From assembly GCA_014871385.1 (NCBI GenBank), contig CM026433.1, positions 3,298,474-3,362,473 of the forward strand: 64,000 nt of DNA, given 5' to 3'. The DNA is from Ceratodon purpureus. Its lineage: Eukaryota > Streptophyta > Bryopsida > Pseudoditrichales > Ditrichaceae. The notes under the pieces were generated by a model. The model saw nothing but the letters and a program-made list of their open reading frames with translations. It ran no database searches and was not told the DNA's origin. The position numbers and the translations under genes are program-made. Shown here piece by piece: positions 10,592-21,972 of this stretch (position 1 is the first letter of the stretch; each line of letters starts with the position of its first letter).

Positions 10592-12371
10592 AAATAAAGT
10601 CTTTGTAAAGACGCACTGAATTTTGTTTTCATACTCAAGGTGGTGACAGAGTTGGATATGTGATGAGTGGTTGTTTTAGCATTTGTGTTGTAGTATTTAC
10701 GTGTAAACTGCTGTATTCAACTTTTTGGAAAAGGCCCTGTTATATCTCAAATTGAGGCATTCTATGCACGAGGAATTGGAACTCCTTAATGCAACCAGGA
10801 GGGATTCCAGCAACCAAAGTCATGCTGCTCGTTTCATGCCAGTATGATGTGAGTCTTGAGGGAGGCCAGTAAGGTGTACAGGGAATTTGCATTTTTTTTA
10901 ACGTTAGTGCATGTGTGCTTTTCTTTGGTTTTGCTTTGGCCCTGCCTTGTTCTTTCACAGCGTGATTAACGAACACTGTTTCTGACTTTTAAAATTCCAT
11001 GACACAAGCCTCTTACCGAACAATTGCACTACGACAGTGTTCCTTCCAATCATCTGTACGAGAATGATTCTTGCGTTGCTTTCATGTGATCTCAGCAAGT
11101 TCACTATCTGACAATCTGGGATTTTGTACGATTGATAAGCATTCAAGTGATGCAATTCACACCATGTCACTAGGTACTGTACAGGACTCGACTCCTTGCA
11201 TTAGTAGTTTTAATATGTACCCTTAATTTTCAGAAGACCGGCGAAAGTTGTGACGAAACCCCTTGAATCTTAGTATTCCGAGGTCGGGCAATCCTACTGT
11301 AAAGAGTTATGACATGGTAAATCCATGTAGACTAATTCTTCACCCCCACTAATTAACTATCAGTAGACTCTAGATGTTCTTTCCATTCCGCTGGATTGGT
11401 CACCAGACAGTTCGATTCCTATCAACACACGATTGTTTGCGGCGTTACACATCATACTTCAGCTCCGAGATTCCGAATGCACGCAATTGAAAGGTCAGTA
11501 TCCATTGCATTGAGTGAGAATTCTTCTCAATGTCTCATTTCAGTTGTTTGTGATTGTACCAAATTGTACCCAAATCGTGCCCATTCTGTGCCACAGTATG
11601 TGAAGGTAATGAACCCGGAAGTGCGTGATGGGTTCGGCACAGTTCCAAGGTTGCTTGGTCTTAGAGATAATCTCCTGCTTGGCTTTTCTGGTGGAAGCTC
11701 GCATCTGGAGATCAACGAGACCATTGTCACTAGTTTGTAAGCCCTAGAAGTGGGAGTAAGTCAATTGGGAAGTTGCTGCGGTGAGATTCACTTGCTAGTA
11801 AGGGTTACTGGTAAACATCAGGAACTCTATGTTTGTTGTTGTGAGGAGATTAGTGACACTTGAGAAATTTATTTGGATTTGCAGCTCGTCGTGCAAACAC
11901 TCAGTCTATTTGCTGGGAATTTAAGGTTCTAGGTTGAACTTGGGATGGAGCCTCTGCTCTTTTCTATCCAACTATGGAAGCTTCGTTTAGATTCGCTCAG
12001 CAGTTCAGTCGACGCAACGTCTATGGCACGAAGAATTTAGTCATTTAGCAGTGGTAGAGATTTTGAAAGGTTTTTGGATGGTGTGGAATGAGAAAGTGGG
12101 TTTCAGATGGAAATGCTCCTCGTTTCGTATGCAGTGTTGGAGTTTGGCCGTGAAGATTTTTTTGGGTAATTTTGTTGATTGCATTAGTGGTGTACTATTG
12201 TACTTCATTTTAATACTTCATGTTAGGGTTTAACTGTATGTCGATGCTTAATCTGGTCCATGTTGTGTTTCTGTGCAGCTTACGTGCGCGATTGAGGGGT
12301 TGCTTGTCACCGTTACTAGGTCGCGGGTTGAAGGATTGGGAAGAATTGATTGAGGAGGAAGGTCTTCGGAT
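10592..12371. other. Intergenic region
   Basis: No ORF with recognisable homology. The stretch lies between two + strand genes and probably holds the 3' UTR of the first and the promoter and 5' UTR of PDF1B. The ORF at 11396-11740 has no recognisable motif. Confidence 0.5.
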
Positions 12372-14252
12372 TTGGAAGCAATGCAAGGAACCAGGCTGGG
12401 AGGGTCTTTGAGACCTTGCACGTCGTTACTCCATGCCTCCCTGTCGCATAGAACATCATCGCTACCCCTCTTCCACTTTGGGAATCGTAGTTTAGTATCC
12501 TCTAGTGTGTTCAGAGGGGAGAATAGGTATGGTAGTAGTGAAGGTATCATCAGTAGAAAAGTTTCTGAGCACAGGGTTTGGCCCCGTGGAGATGCCGAGA
12601 GGGCGTTAGGGTTAGGATTGAGGAGGCACCTTGGTGTGGTTGCTGCAAAGAGGAGTTTTCTGACGGAGCTCCAGAGCATTAAGGACGAAGCAGACGCAGG
12701 TATGGTGTTCTTTGGATGAATGTGAGTTTCTGCGTAATGCATGGGCTTGGAGTCTCATCTCCTCATCGGAAAATATTAATTTTCTCCTTGTTCTACCATC
12801 TCATGACTCTGTCCTTGATTGTGCAATGATGCAGCCGGTCCTCTGGATTTTGAATCGCCGTTGGAAGTAGTCCTGTATCCAGACCCGAGATTACGTGCCA
12901 AGAATAAGCTGATCAATGTCTTTGATGAAAAACTTCAACAGCTTGTGAATGAGATGTTTGACATCATGTACAAGTAAGCATGTGAGGTTGTATTTTGCGT
13001 TTGTACGGGTATGCCAGGTCCTCTGGCAACTTGCAGGATATTTAACTGATACCGACTGGAGTGTTTGTTACAGAACGGACGGCGTAGGATTGGCAGCACC
13101 TCAAGTTGGAGTAAATGTGAGACTGATGGTGTACAACCCCGTGGGAGAAAGGGGGAAGGGGGAGGAGTATGTGTTAGTGAATCCTCGTATTGTGAAGTTT
13201 GGGAAGACCCGGGATGTTTTTGATGAAGGTTGCCTTTCTTTTCCAGTCATTGAGGGAGGTCCCGATCAAGCTCCTACGATCGAGGCAGCAGTGGAGGTCA
13301 GAAGGATTGTCCCTTCCTATCTCTCAATCAAAAAAGCAGAGGCTATGTTTTAGTGTGCTATTTACGGTTCTGCTCTGCAATTACCAAAACTTCTGAGCGA
13401 TTAGATTGCAGGGGATGTATGAGCGCTATGTTTTAACCAGTTTTTGCATCAACGACGATGAACTATTTTAACATCTGTCGTGTTGATTCCAATGGTTTGG
13501 TTGTTCAGAGACCCAAGTCAGTCAGGATAGATGCCCAAGATATCAAGGGAAAGAAATTCAGCATTAGTCTTAAGGAGTGGCAGGCTCGTATTTTTCAGCA
13601 CGAATATGATCATCTCGAGGTAAATACGACAGAACAATGTAAGGGCAATAGCATTTGTCACTTAGAAGGTGGCACTGCTAATGCTATGTGGTTATGACTT
13701 ATTCTTTGATTCAAGTCGCTCTCCACTCCCATTTATCCATCCATTTATGTTACTGAGCCTATTTAGATTCTGAAAAAGGGGCTCAAGGTCTTCCTTTGCG
13801 TTATGCACTTTGCAGGGAACTCTATATTTCGACAGGATGACTCCAGAAGTCCTTGACACAATCCGACCAGAACTTGAGGTCAGATTCTACCATTCAAACA
13901 TTGTATTTTACAATTAGTCAATTCCAAAATTTTGAGTCTTACCTATTATTATGCATAATTGTAACCATTTTGCATACTCTTATGGAATCGTTCTGCATAA
14001 TTGCATGATTATGAATTGTGCAAAAGTCATTTGATTACGAACTTCTTAAGTTGGGATTCATAGTGTATGTAATGCCACTAATAGGCTGAGATCGCAATAA
14101 CTGGAGATATATTTTGTTTCTCTTACGGAATCTTACACCGTCGCGAAGTTTTGACTCCATTTCGTCTTCATGTGTTCATGTAGAGGCTCGAGAAGCTATA
14201 TGAGGAGCGAACTGGCCTTCCGTCCCCTGAGAGAATTAGCGAGAGGCGGTAG
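12372..14252 (+). CDS. PDF1B: Peptide deformylase, organellar PDF1B type, 7 exons, 299 aa
   Basis: Peptide deformylase removes the formyl group from the initiator methionine of organelle-made proteins. The predicted CDS is join(12372..12699, 12835..12973, 13074..13245, 13412..13429, 13509..13619, 13816..13878, 14184..14252). All junctions are GT/AG and keep phase. All three metal-site motifs are present: GVGLAAPQVG (motif 1), EGCLSFP (motif 2, Cys ligand) and QHEYDHLEG (motif 3, two His ligands and the catalytic Glu). The first about 100 residues are a Ser/Arg-rich leader fitting chloroplast or mitochondrial import. The 18-nt fourth exon (GMYERY) is inferred because it restores the SFPG(M/I)Y wording after motif 2; reading straight through would give an unrelated sequence. 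Closeness of motif 3 to the C-terminus and the LEKLYEERTGLPSPE tail fit PDF1B. Confidence 0.9.
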
Positions 14253-15911
14253 ATGGCAGTTATGTTCGCCGGTGTTTTACCCAGGCCATTTGAATGAGAC
14301 TCACTGAATCTGCATGTGCTGTGCAATCTGTACACGGTTTGAAAATCTGAATTCCCAACCCCATTCGGAATAACGTGATGATGTCCTGCGTTGGAGGAAC
14401 TTGATCCCTGTTTAGGATACTCATGTTCTCTCGTTACTATTATTCTTTTTGAGATTATTTTAGAGAAGTCTTACTGTAGAGAAGTCAGTCTTTCTCTTCT
14501 TATTTATCCAGGTAAGGTCAATATACTTACAGAAACGAAGAGAATCTCTTGTCTCCAAAGGAGACTAGTGTGACGTGAATAAAGTGTCTCGTCGTTCCAC
14601 CCCTAAACCAAAGGAATGGAGGTATAGAACTACTTCCATTTCAGAGTACACACTTTAATAGCCAGTGACCAGAAGTGGTCGATTTCTAAGTCATTGTTGG
14701 TTAAAGAGAGTGTTTATTTCATACATAGTCCAGATTTGGATCCTACTCGGCTTGTTTGAGTACAGGTGTCGTAGGTAGCGACTTGGCATTGTTAAGCGAG
14801 TAATGGCATTCATGAATTGAATTGTACCAACCAATAGTTGACCACATGCTTGACGAAAAATAGTGCTACCATTTGCTTAAATAAATAAAGTAGCTTTAGC
14901 TACTATATTTTATTTATTTAATTAAACTAATTTATACAATTGAGATAGAGGTTGCTAATTTTCTAGATTTCTTTTGTGGGACAATATGTAGCATATTGGA
15001 TAACAATGGTGTTAATGTTTTTAGAAGTATTTTCTTATAGTGGCTTTAGGTGTTTTGAATTTTTTTTGAATTAGTTTCATTGATGAGATGTGTATAGCTC
15101 CTCTAACCCTCCCTTGATGACTGTAGGCGGCAATGTTTTCTATTCAATGGTCTATATTTGTTGACTTTTAAGTCAAGGATTTCTGGGGAAAGTTTATAAT
15201 TACATATGTGAATTCAATGAATTTTATAGTGAAATTTTGTTAAACATTTGTGGGTGGTTCATTTTTGTAATTTAACCTTTTGACACAAAGTATATATGGT
15301 CTACATTTAGCGTGATAATGACATCTTCACTCACCGCATATACAAGGAAGTAATTTATCAAGGTTGGTATTTTCTTATGGATTGTTGTTTAAAGTGTCAT
15401 AAGGAAAAAAGAAAATTTTCTTAATGCTTATTTTCAATAATAACATCAAAAGCTAAGTTGAAATTCTTACTTGTTGCATATCTCAAAATTGGACAAAATT
15501 TATTTCTATACCATAGTTCATCCATTTTTAAATTCAAAATAATTCCTTTGGAAGTAAAAACAATTGCGTTATAAATTCCAAAATAATACTGCTACAGAAA
15601 GTAATTTCAAATTTTCCCCATTCTTACCTTTAATCTAGATTCACATCAGTGAATGTCAACAATTGATGAATTCACATTAATTTGAAACATTGGAAATTGA
15701 TCTTTTTGAGGTTACTGTTATCTTCATTTAGAAGCATATCATTATTTTAATATTATTAAATTCAAATTGGCATCAAATTAAGAATACTTATCTGATCCGA
15801 TTTTCTTCGTTGTATATTATTATACATTACAAAATTAAACTCTGAAGTTTTTAAAATTTATATTTCACATGTCATATTTTATAACTAATATTTTGTAAAA
15901 TGCATCAATAA
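14253..15911. other. Intergenic; left edge of the AT-rich island
   Basis: No coding sequence is recognised. Composition changes near 14880 from ordinary to very AT-rich, at a near-perfect palindrome (14877-14921). From there to the WDR92 gene the DNA is mostly AT. Confidence 0.6.
14877..14921. repeat. Near-perfect palindrome at the AT-island edge
   Basis: Two arms (TTAAATAAATAAA with TAGCT, then AGCTA with TTTATTTATTTAA) pair across a centre near 14895. Such a sequence could fold into a cruciform or hairpin. Confidence 0.8.
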
Positions 15912-17012
15912 CTAGGTTTTATTCAATTTTGTTACAACTACAGTTCGGATGCATTGATCAAAAGATCCACATACAGCCAATCCTAACTTATCAGGGCTCC
16001 AACTCCAGCAACAAATAGGTTGTGGAGCCAATTTTCCATTATTGAGTAGTTCTACTTTGCCTACATTACCATACTCACGATTTTCATGATCTTTACTTAT
16101 TCGTTGATCAGGATAGTGATACTTATATAAAGAAACAGAACCATCACCTCCAAGCGTAACAAAAAGCTCACGATTTTGCGGGACATGTTTCACACCCCAA
16201 ACAGTGGTACCATGCTTCAATTTCTCCTGGAGCGTTGCATAGCCTTTCTCCGGATGGTATGTGCGGAGATCGTAAAGATGAAGTTTTGATTCCAATGTTG
16301 TACAAACAAACTTATTCATTTTAATGTCTTTGCGGTCAAAATCTATTCCGCATATTCCATTTTTTAATGATGTCTCCCACCGTACTTTGCCCATGCGAAG
16401 ATCAAACATTTTAACATCACCATTGTCATAGCCTGCTAATACACATCGTTCTTCATCATTGTATGAGTTTCCAAAAGCCACGCACCAACAGTCTCGGGGA
16501 GTTGCTTCAAGGCCGTTTTTTTTCTTTTTTGATTTTGTTGGTTCAAAACTCATCACTGGATCACTATGCTTCCGTTGGTCCCAAATTCGAACACGACCAT
16601 CACGTCCTCCAGTAGCAATCTCCGGAGCACCATATCCAATATTTAAGCCACCACATCCATCCATACAATTAATAATAGTATCATGTGCTTTTACATGCCA
16701 TAGCGGCATACTCATGCGTTCCAAATCCCAAAGCCATAAAGTTCCTTTAAAATCACCGGTTGCAAGATGTCTCTCTACCAAGTTAGATGCTCCAAAAGTT
16801 CCACATTTGAAAGTGTGGTGTTTCTCAGATTGTTTTAATTTTTTTATTTTTGGTCCTTCTAATTCATATATTTGCATTATTCCAGTACTTCTTGCACTAC
16901 CACCTAATACTACAAACCGTGCACTACATGGAATCCATAGTGTTTCATATACAGTAATGTTTAATGATTCAAGTACATGTTGCAAAATTTGAGGCTGATT
17001 TTTGGCATCCAT
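15912..17012 (-). CDS. WDR92: WDR92 (Monad/DNAAF10) WD40 protein, 366 aa, intronless
   Basis: WDR92 is a cytoplasmic WD40 protein that works with the R2TP/prefoldin-like co-chaperone in preassembly of axonemal dyneins. The ORF of 366 residues is close to the length of animal WDR92 (about 357). It carries family wording throughout: WIPCSARFVVLGG, KCGTFGASNL, ATGDFKG, INCMDGCGGLNIGYGAPE, TGGRDGRVRIWD, RDCWCVAFGNSYN, CVLAGYDNGDVKMFDLR, FDRKDIKMNK, PQNRELFVTLGGDGS and the C-terminal VTKLNK. Seven blades are expected. The gene is a single exon with strongly AT-ending codons, unlike the PDF1B, BTB and ubiquitin genes here. It lies about 0.8 kb downstream of, and in the same sense as, the LRR gene. 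In plants this family is associated with lineages that have motile sperm. The start ATG at 17012 is clear. Confidence 0.93.
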   Translation of the reverse strand: MDAKNQPQILQHVLESLNITVYETLWIPCSARFVVLGGSARSTGIMQIYELEGPKIKKLKQSEKHHTFKCGTFGASNLVERHLATGDFKGTLWLWDLERMSMPLWHVKAHDTIINCMDGCGGLNIGYGAPEIATGGRDGRVRIWDQRKHSDPVMSFEPTKSKKKKNGLEATPRDCWCVAFGNSYNDEERCVLAGYDNGDVKMFDLRMGKVRWETSLKNGICGIDFDRKDIKMNKFVCTTLESKLHLYDLRTYHPEKGYATLQEKLKHGTTVWGVKHVPQNRELFVTLGGDGSVSLYKYHYPDQRISKDHENREYGNVGKVELLNNGKLAPQPICCWSWSPDKLGLAVCGSFDQCIRTVVVTKLNKT

Positions 17013-17797
17013 TTTTGTTCAAATTTTGTATATTATGTTTGCGTTACCGGGTGTAAAGCACCATTTCACAACATTTTTCTCCACTTTTCATGTAGATTCT
17101 CAAAAAGTATATAAAATTTACAATATAATTATTTAGTTTGGCAATTAGTGCATTATAAAGTTATGTTGCATTCAGTTCGTTTTAGATTTTCGTGTATTTA
17201 TTTTAGATAGTGCATTTGCAACATGTTAAGGACTGTTGTAGGCGTATCTTCTCTTCAAAAACCTTTGTTACTGAGATGCATTAATAAATTTATGATCTTT
17301 CCATTCTTTTGTAACCTTCTCAGCATCTTTTTTATTCTGCAAATTTATTCAAATAGATATCAGTATAGTCCTAGAAGTATACTTTTATATATATTTCTAC
17401 TAATACAACATTTGAGTTGCAAATATGAGTTGCATGAATATGTTCTATTCTATTATTGTTTTATGTTTTATTCATCATTAAAAGGTTCTTTATTCATTAA
17501 AATATGATTCATATGTACATATCTACATAAACTTAACATCGTTTAAAAAAAAAAGTCATATATACTTACTTGAACCATACGATATTGGGAGCGATGCAAT
17601 ATTTTGGCAAAATTTAATTCTATGTCATTATGTGTACTACCCAGTTCATTTGATTCTGTTATTGACAAATCATACATTACTTTATTTAATAATATCGAAT
17701 GAAAAAACCATTTAATTTTAATTTTTGGTTCTTAATTTTTAATATTTGATTTTACTTTTTAAGTTTTAAGTTTTTTGTACTATGAAATAGTTATGAG
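17013..17797. other. AT-rich spacer between WDR92 and the LRR gene
   Basis: About 0.8 kb of very AT-rich DNA. An ORF at 17223-17507 on the + strand has no recognisable motif and is probably chance. It likely holds the WDR92 promoter and the 3' UTR of the LRR gene. Confidence 0.5.
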
Positions 17798-19944
17798 TCA
17801 ATCAATGAAACCTTGTATCTCAAAAGTCTTTGTTAGTTCTTGTGCTAGTTTGTTTTTGTAATCCTCAATGTTATCGTTGGAAATTGTGTTCTCTAATGTA
17901 GTTTCATCACTTCTTTTATTGTCCTTGTTTCTGTGTACGTTGATAAGATGATCATTTATCTGAGATTTGTTTTTTACTAATGATAAAGTCTCTTCATTTG
18001 ATGTTGCATATTTCCAAGCTTCTTCAAAATCAAGTTTTCTGCAATCGCTTCAAAATTCAATGTTATTAAATACAACAATTTGTGATTTTTAAATTATTCC
18101 TATTTATTCTATTTTTGTTATAATACATACTTTTAAAAGAAAGGGATTGACTCTTTAAATTTTATTTAAAAAAATATTCATTCACTATTTTTTACACTAT
18201 AATAATAATTAAGAATCCAATTTACAATAGATTTACTTTTGGTATTTGTGGTTTAAGTTATGTTTAAGTGATGAATATCTAATATCTTTAAAGTTTAAAA
18301 TTTCCATTTAGAAATTTGAAAACAATGAATACCATTAATATTTTCTAAAGAATAATTGGTAGATTATACGAAGGTGTAAAGTTTGTTTAGATACCATAAA
18401 TTTAATCCAATCTTTAAGGAGGTAATATGATATGCATAGAATTATCTCACCTTTTATATGTTTCACTTTTAATAGCATCATTATATGAGGCATTTTTTTC
18501 TTCTGGAGATAAATTTGCTGAATAAATAGATTTTAGATCTTTTAATGAATGTATCAAATCATCCTTTTCACAACCATTATTGTTTCCCTTTTCATCATCC
18601 ATGCCATTTTCTTCATTGTCGTCTTCATTGTCGCTTTCGTCAATATCAAAATCACTTACTGATTCCACTTTTTTTATTAGAGTACTTTCTTTCCAATCAA
18701 AATCTTTAAGGTTTGGAAGAAAAGATTTGAGTTTTGAAAACAATCCCTCTTGATTCCAACAACATGGATTGTTTGTTATGTTCAAAAAACTAAGAGACGT
18801 TGGAAGTTCACTATCTATCATCCACATTAAATCAATTCAAAATGTATACATTTTTTATTTGAAATATTATTAAAATATTATAATATTAATTTTTTTGATT
18901 TGTATATTTATTATATAAATATTAAAAAAACCATTATATAAATATTTATTTTGTTGATCATAAAAGTAAACATATAATACATAAATTTTTAAATATTCTA
19001 AAGAAATCATTCATTTCATAAAAAATCAAAGTGTAAATTTATATTCATTAAAATGAATCCAATTTATTCGCTTCTATTGCAATGTTTTAAAAAATAATAA
19101 AATAGTTCACAAATTATTAGGACTTAAAGTAAATAATTCATACCAACATTTATGTGATTGATTGAATTATTAGATGCATCAAAGAGAATTAATTGCAACA
19201 AAGAAGAAAGTCCTTCTAGATTTGTAATGCGGTTGTTTGCAACTGTTAAAAATTTTAATTTTTTGGCATTTTCCAATGCTTTCAAATTTGTCAATCCATT
19301 CTAGAGAAATATAAAGACACATATGTTAATTTATATATATCTTATATGGTAAATGCATTAAGAAAATTCGAAATTGTATCCAATTTTACTTTTGATATAC
19401 TTTGATGCATTGAATATTTATAAATAAATTTATTTCATTTGATATAAAAATATTAGGAGTAAAAAAAAATTCAATATTTCTTTGATAATACAAAAATTAA
19501 AACTAACATTATAAGTAAGTCAAAAACCATATACTCAATATAAAAATCTTAGTACATCACCTTACCTCTTGCAAATATAAATTTGTCAAGTTGGATAGAA
19601 TGTAAAAAATTGAAGGTTGTAAGATGGTTAATTGTTCTCTGTCAAGTCGCACGTGCGAAAGTTTTTGCAACTCTGATACTCTAAATAAAAAATCAGCATT
19701 ATAAAATTTTAAATTTATTTTTTATGGATATATTTGCGTGAAGTTGATAAAAACCTTAAATTTATAAAAGATTATTAATCAAATTTGATCTAACCTTCAT
19801 TAAAACAAGATGAGAATATGTGCTTTACATGTCTTCAGCTGGAGCATCATCAAGGAAAGTGGGAGGAAGGTTGCGTTCGGCGACCAAACCAGCTGCTTCA
19901 GCTAAAGATGCATCCCACTCAAATTGCAATTGTTCAACCATCAT
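17798..19944 (-). CDS. Leucine-rich-repeat protein, LRRC46-like, 5 exons, 330 aa
   Basis: The predicted CDS is complement(join(17798..18038, 18451..18814, 19144..19300, 19566..19680, 19829..19944)). All junctions are GT/AG and all phases agree, giving 330 residues. The protein has a short N-terminal segment (MMVEQLQFEWDASLAEAAG) and LRR units (LSHVRLDREQLTILQ, LSNLTNLYLQENGL, LKFLTVANNRITNLEGL, LILFDASNNSI, LSFLNITNNPCC). A cap follows (FLPNLKDFDW), then a long acidic and charged tail (DIDESDNEDDNEENG). This layout resembles small axonemal LRR proteins such as LRRC46, but other SDS22-type LRR proteins cannot be excluded. Introns are 148-412 bp and extremely AT-rich, unlike introns of PDF1B. 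With WDR92 it makes a pair of probable flagellar genes on one strand. Confidence 0.82.
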
Positions 19945-20637
19945 TGTTATGTTGGCTCTAATTTAAGTACCTTGACAAAAAAAATTGAAAATACATATGA
20001 TATGTGTTATTTTTGAAACAATGTTATTGAATTGGAACAAAAATATCTATCTCAAATGAAGAACTTCTTTTAAATGAAAATAACATGACTTTGTGAGTTG
20101 TCGTAAAATTGAATGATTTAATAAATAAAATGTTATAATTTGGTAGGATATATTCTAGGGTTTCATTTTAGCTTCAAATAAATATATCAACTTGACATGA
20201 TTTCAGTTAAAAACAAGTTATAAAAAATCCAATCATAATTATTTCAAAAACATAATGATCAAATTGTAAAAGGTCAATACCTATAATTCCTATACAAATG
20301 AATTTAGGTTTAAAGGAAATACCCTACGTGTAGATCATGTTTGTATATAATCAATTGAAAATGGAGGTTGTCCAAAATCTATAGAAAATATATATTATAA
20401 TTTGTCCAAGGTCATATTCATGTGATACTTATGTGATACTCATGTAAATTCTATGTGATATTTGTATAGTATAAAAAATTAATTGTTTCAACATATGAGT
20501 GTTGAACAAACCCTATATGTACAATACATTATTTATTTTGTAGTGTTATTGTAAATATTATTCATATACTACAATAGATTAAGATAGTTTGCCATCATAG
20601 ATGTTTCAAAGGTAAATTAATATCAGAATGGTTTGGC
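19945..20637. other. AT-rich non-coding DNA
   Basis: Upstream of the LRR gene, so it probably holds its promoter. No gene or clear repeat is seen. Confidence 0.5.
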
Positions 20638-21368
20638 GTGTAAGCACGGTAAAGTGGACCACAAAGTGACACATGTGATCATTTGGAAGTGATTCTGAAG
20701 TGTGCTGTTTTTCAAAGTTCAAATCTATTTTTGAGCATTTTGGTGTAGTTTTTGAGCATTTTAGTCACGTTTTTGGGTGTCACAAGGTATCTTGAATGTA
20801 TCTTCATAAAGAACATTCTAAATTGAAACTCAATTTGACCACTAGTTCTAAATCATGAAAATGAACTTTTTCAAAGTTTTAATTTCTTCATTTGGTGCCC
20901 TCTATTGTCTTTAGAGGATGTTTTTTTCAATTTGAAAATCAATGTTTGGTGGAAAAAAACTCAGGAAAAGTATCGCGGAAGCGACCCTCCTAAAAAACAT
21001 CCTTGCGGTACTTTTGGAACCCTAAATCAAACAATGAGTATATGAATTGACTATTTTAGAATACATCTTAAACATACAAAAGGCACCACTTCATCAAAAG
21101 TGATTTTTAGATAGTTTTTGATTCTTTCTTAGCCACTTTTTCAAATGATTGCATTCAATTTGCTTGGGTTTGAAGCCCTCATACAATAACTTTAAAGTGT
21201 CTACTTTGCATGAAACTTTTCTAAGTTGTACAAAAACAAGTTGAGAATCTATATTAGCAAAGAAACTTGACTTTAATTACATCTTTCCATCACTTTTGTG
21301 GTCTTTGCAAAAGGGCTGAAATTGACAAACAGATAAGCACTTTTTGGTCCACTTTACCATGCTTACAC
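20638..21368. mobile_element. MITE-like element, about 0.73 kb
   Basis: The ends form an imperfect inverted repeat of about 30 bp: GTGTAAGCACGGTAAAGTGG at the left, and at the right the complement of GTGTAAGCATGGTAAAGTGG. There is no coding capacity. Size, AT-rich interior and paired ends fit a non-autonomous DNA transposon. The superfamily is not identified because no certain target duplication is visible. Confidence 0.6.
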
Positions 21369-21972
21369 CCTTTGTTGTTCTTTGACACATACAATACCAT
21401 TTATGATTAGATATTAATATTATATAACATTCATGTTGATAGTTAAAGACTTGATTTCTACATGTTATCATCAAATATGCATATTGATTGTAATAGTTCT
21501 AGATCCACTAAAATTTGAGGTCTTTAAAATTTATTTATTTTATTTGTGTTAAATAATACAAGATTATGCGGTGGCTATTGACTACCAAATTATCAATGTC
21601 TACTGTGTCTATGCATGCACACATTTCTATAAGTAAAAAAAATTAAAAAAATGTTATATATATATGGTACAAAACATCGACTCTATAAATGTATATTTTA
21701 CATTGATTGTAATACTTATAAACCTACAAAACATCTGATAGGAATCCCTTGCTTGGTAGCGATTTGCAGATCATAGAGAATATGCATAAAAAGTTGGTTT
21801 TATCCATGTGGGGAAAAGAATAAATGAGGTAGTCAAAGGGTAGCCTTATTTGTTGGAAAGCTTTGGAGGGAGCTGTAGCATTGAGGTGGGCAGTGTTGTG
21901 GGAGTTGCATGAGTGGTGTTGATAAGAGGGTGGGAGTAATGAAAGTGAGAGTGTATGGATGTGCAAGCTAAG

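Noticed and set aside
16459-16992. 177-codon ORF on the + strand opposite WDR92
   Set aside because: Antisense shadow of a strongly supported WD40 gene.
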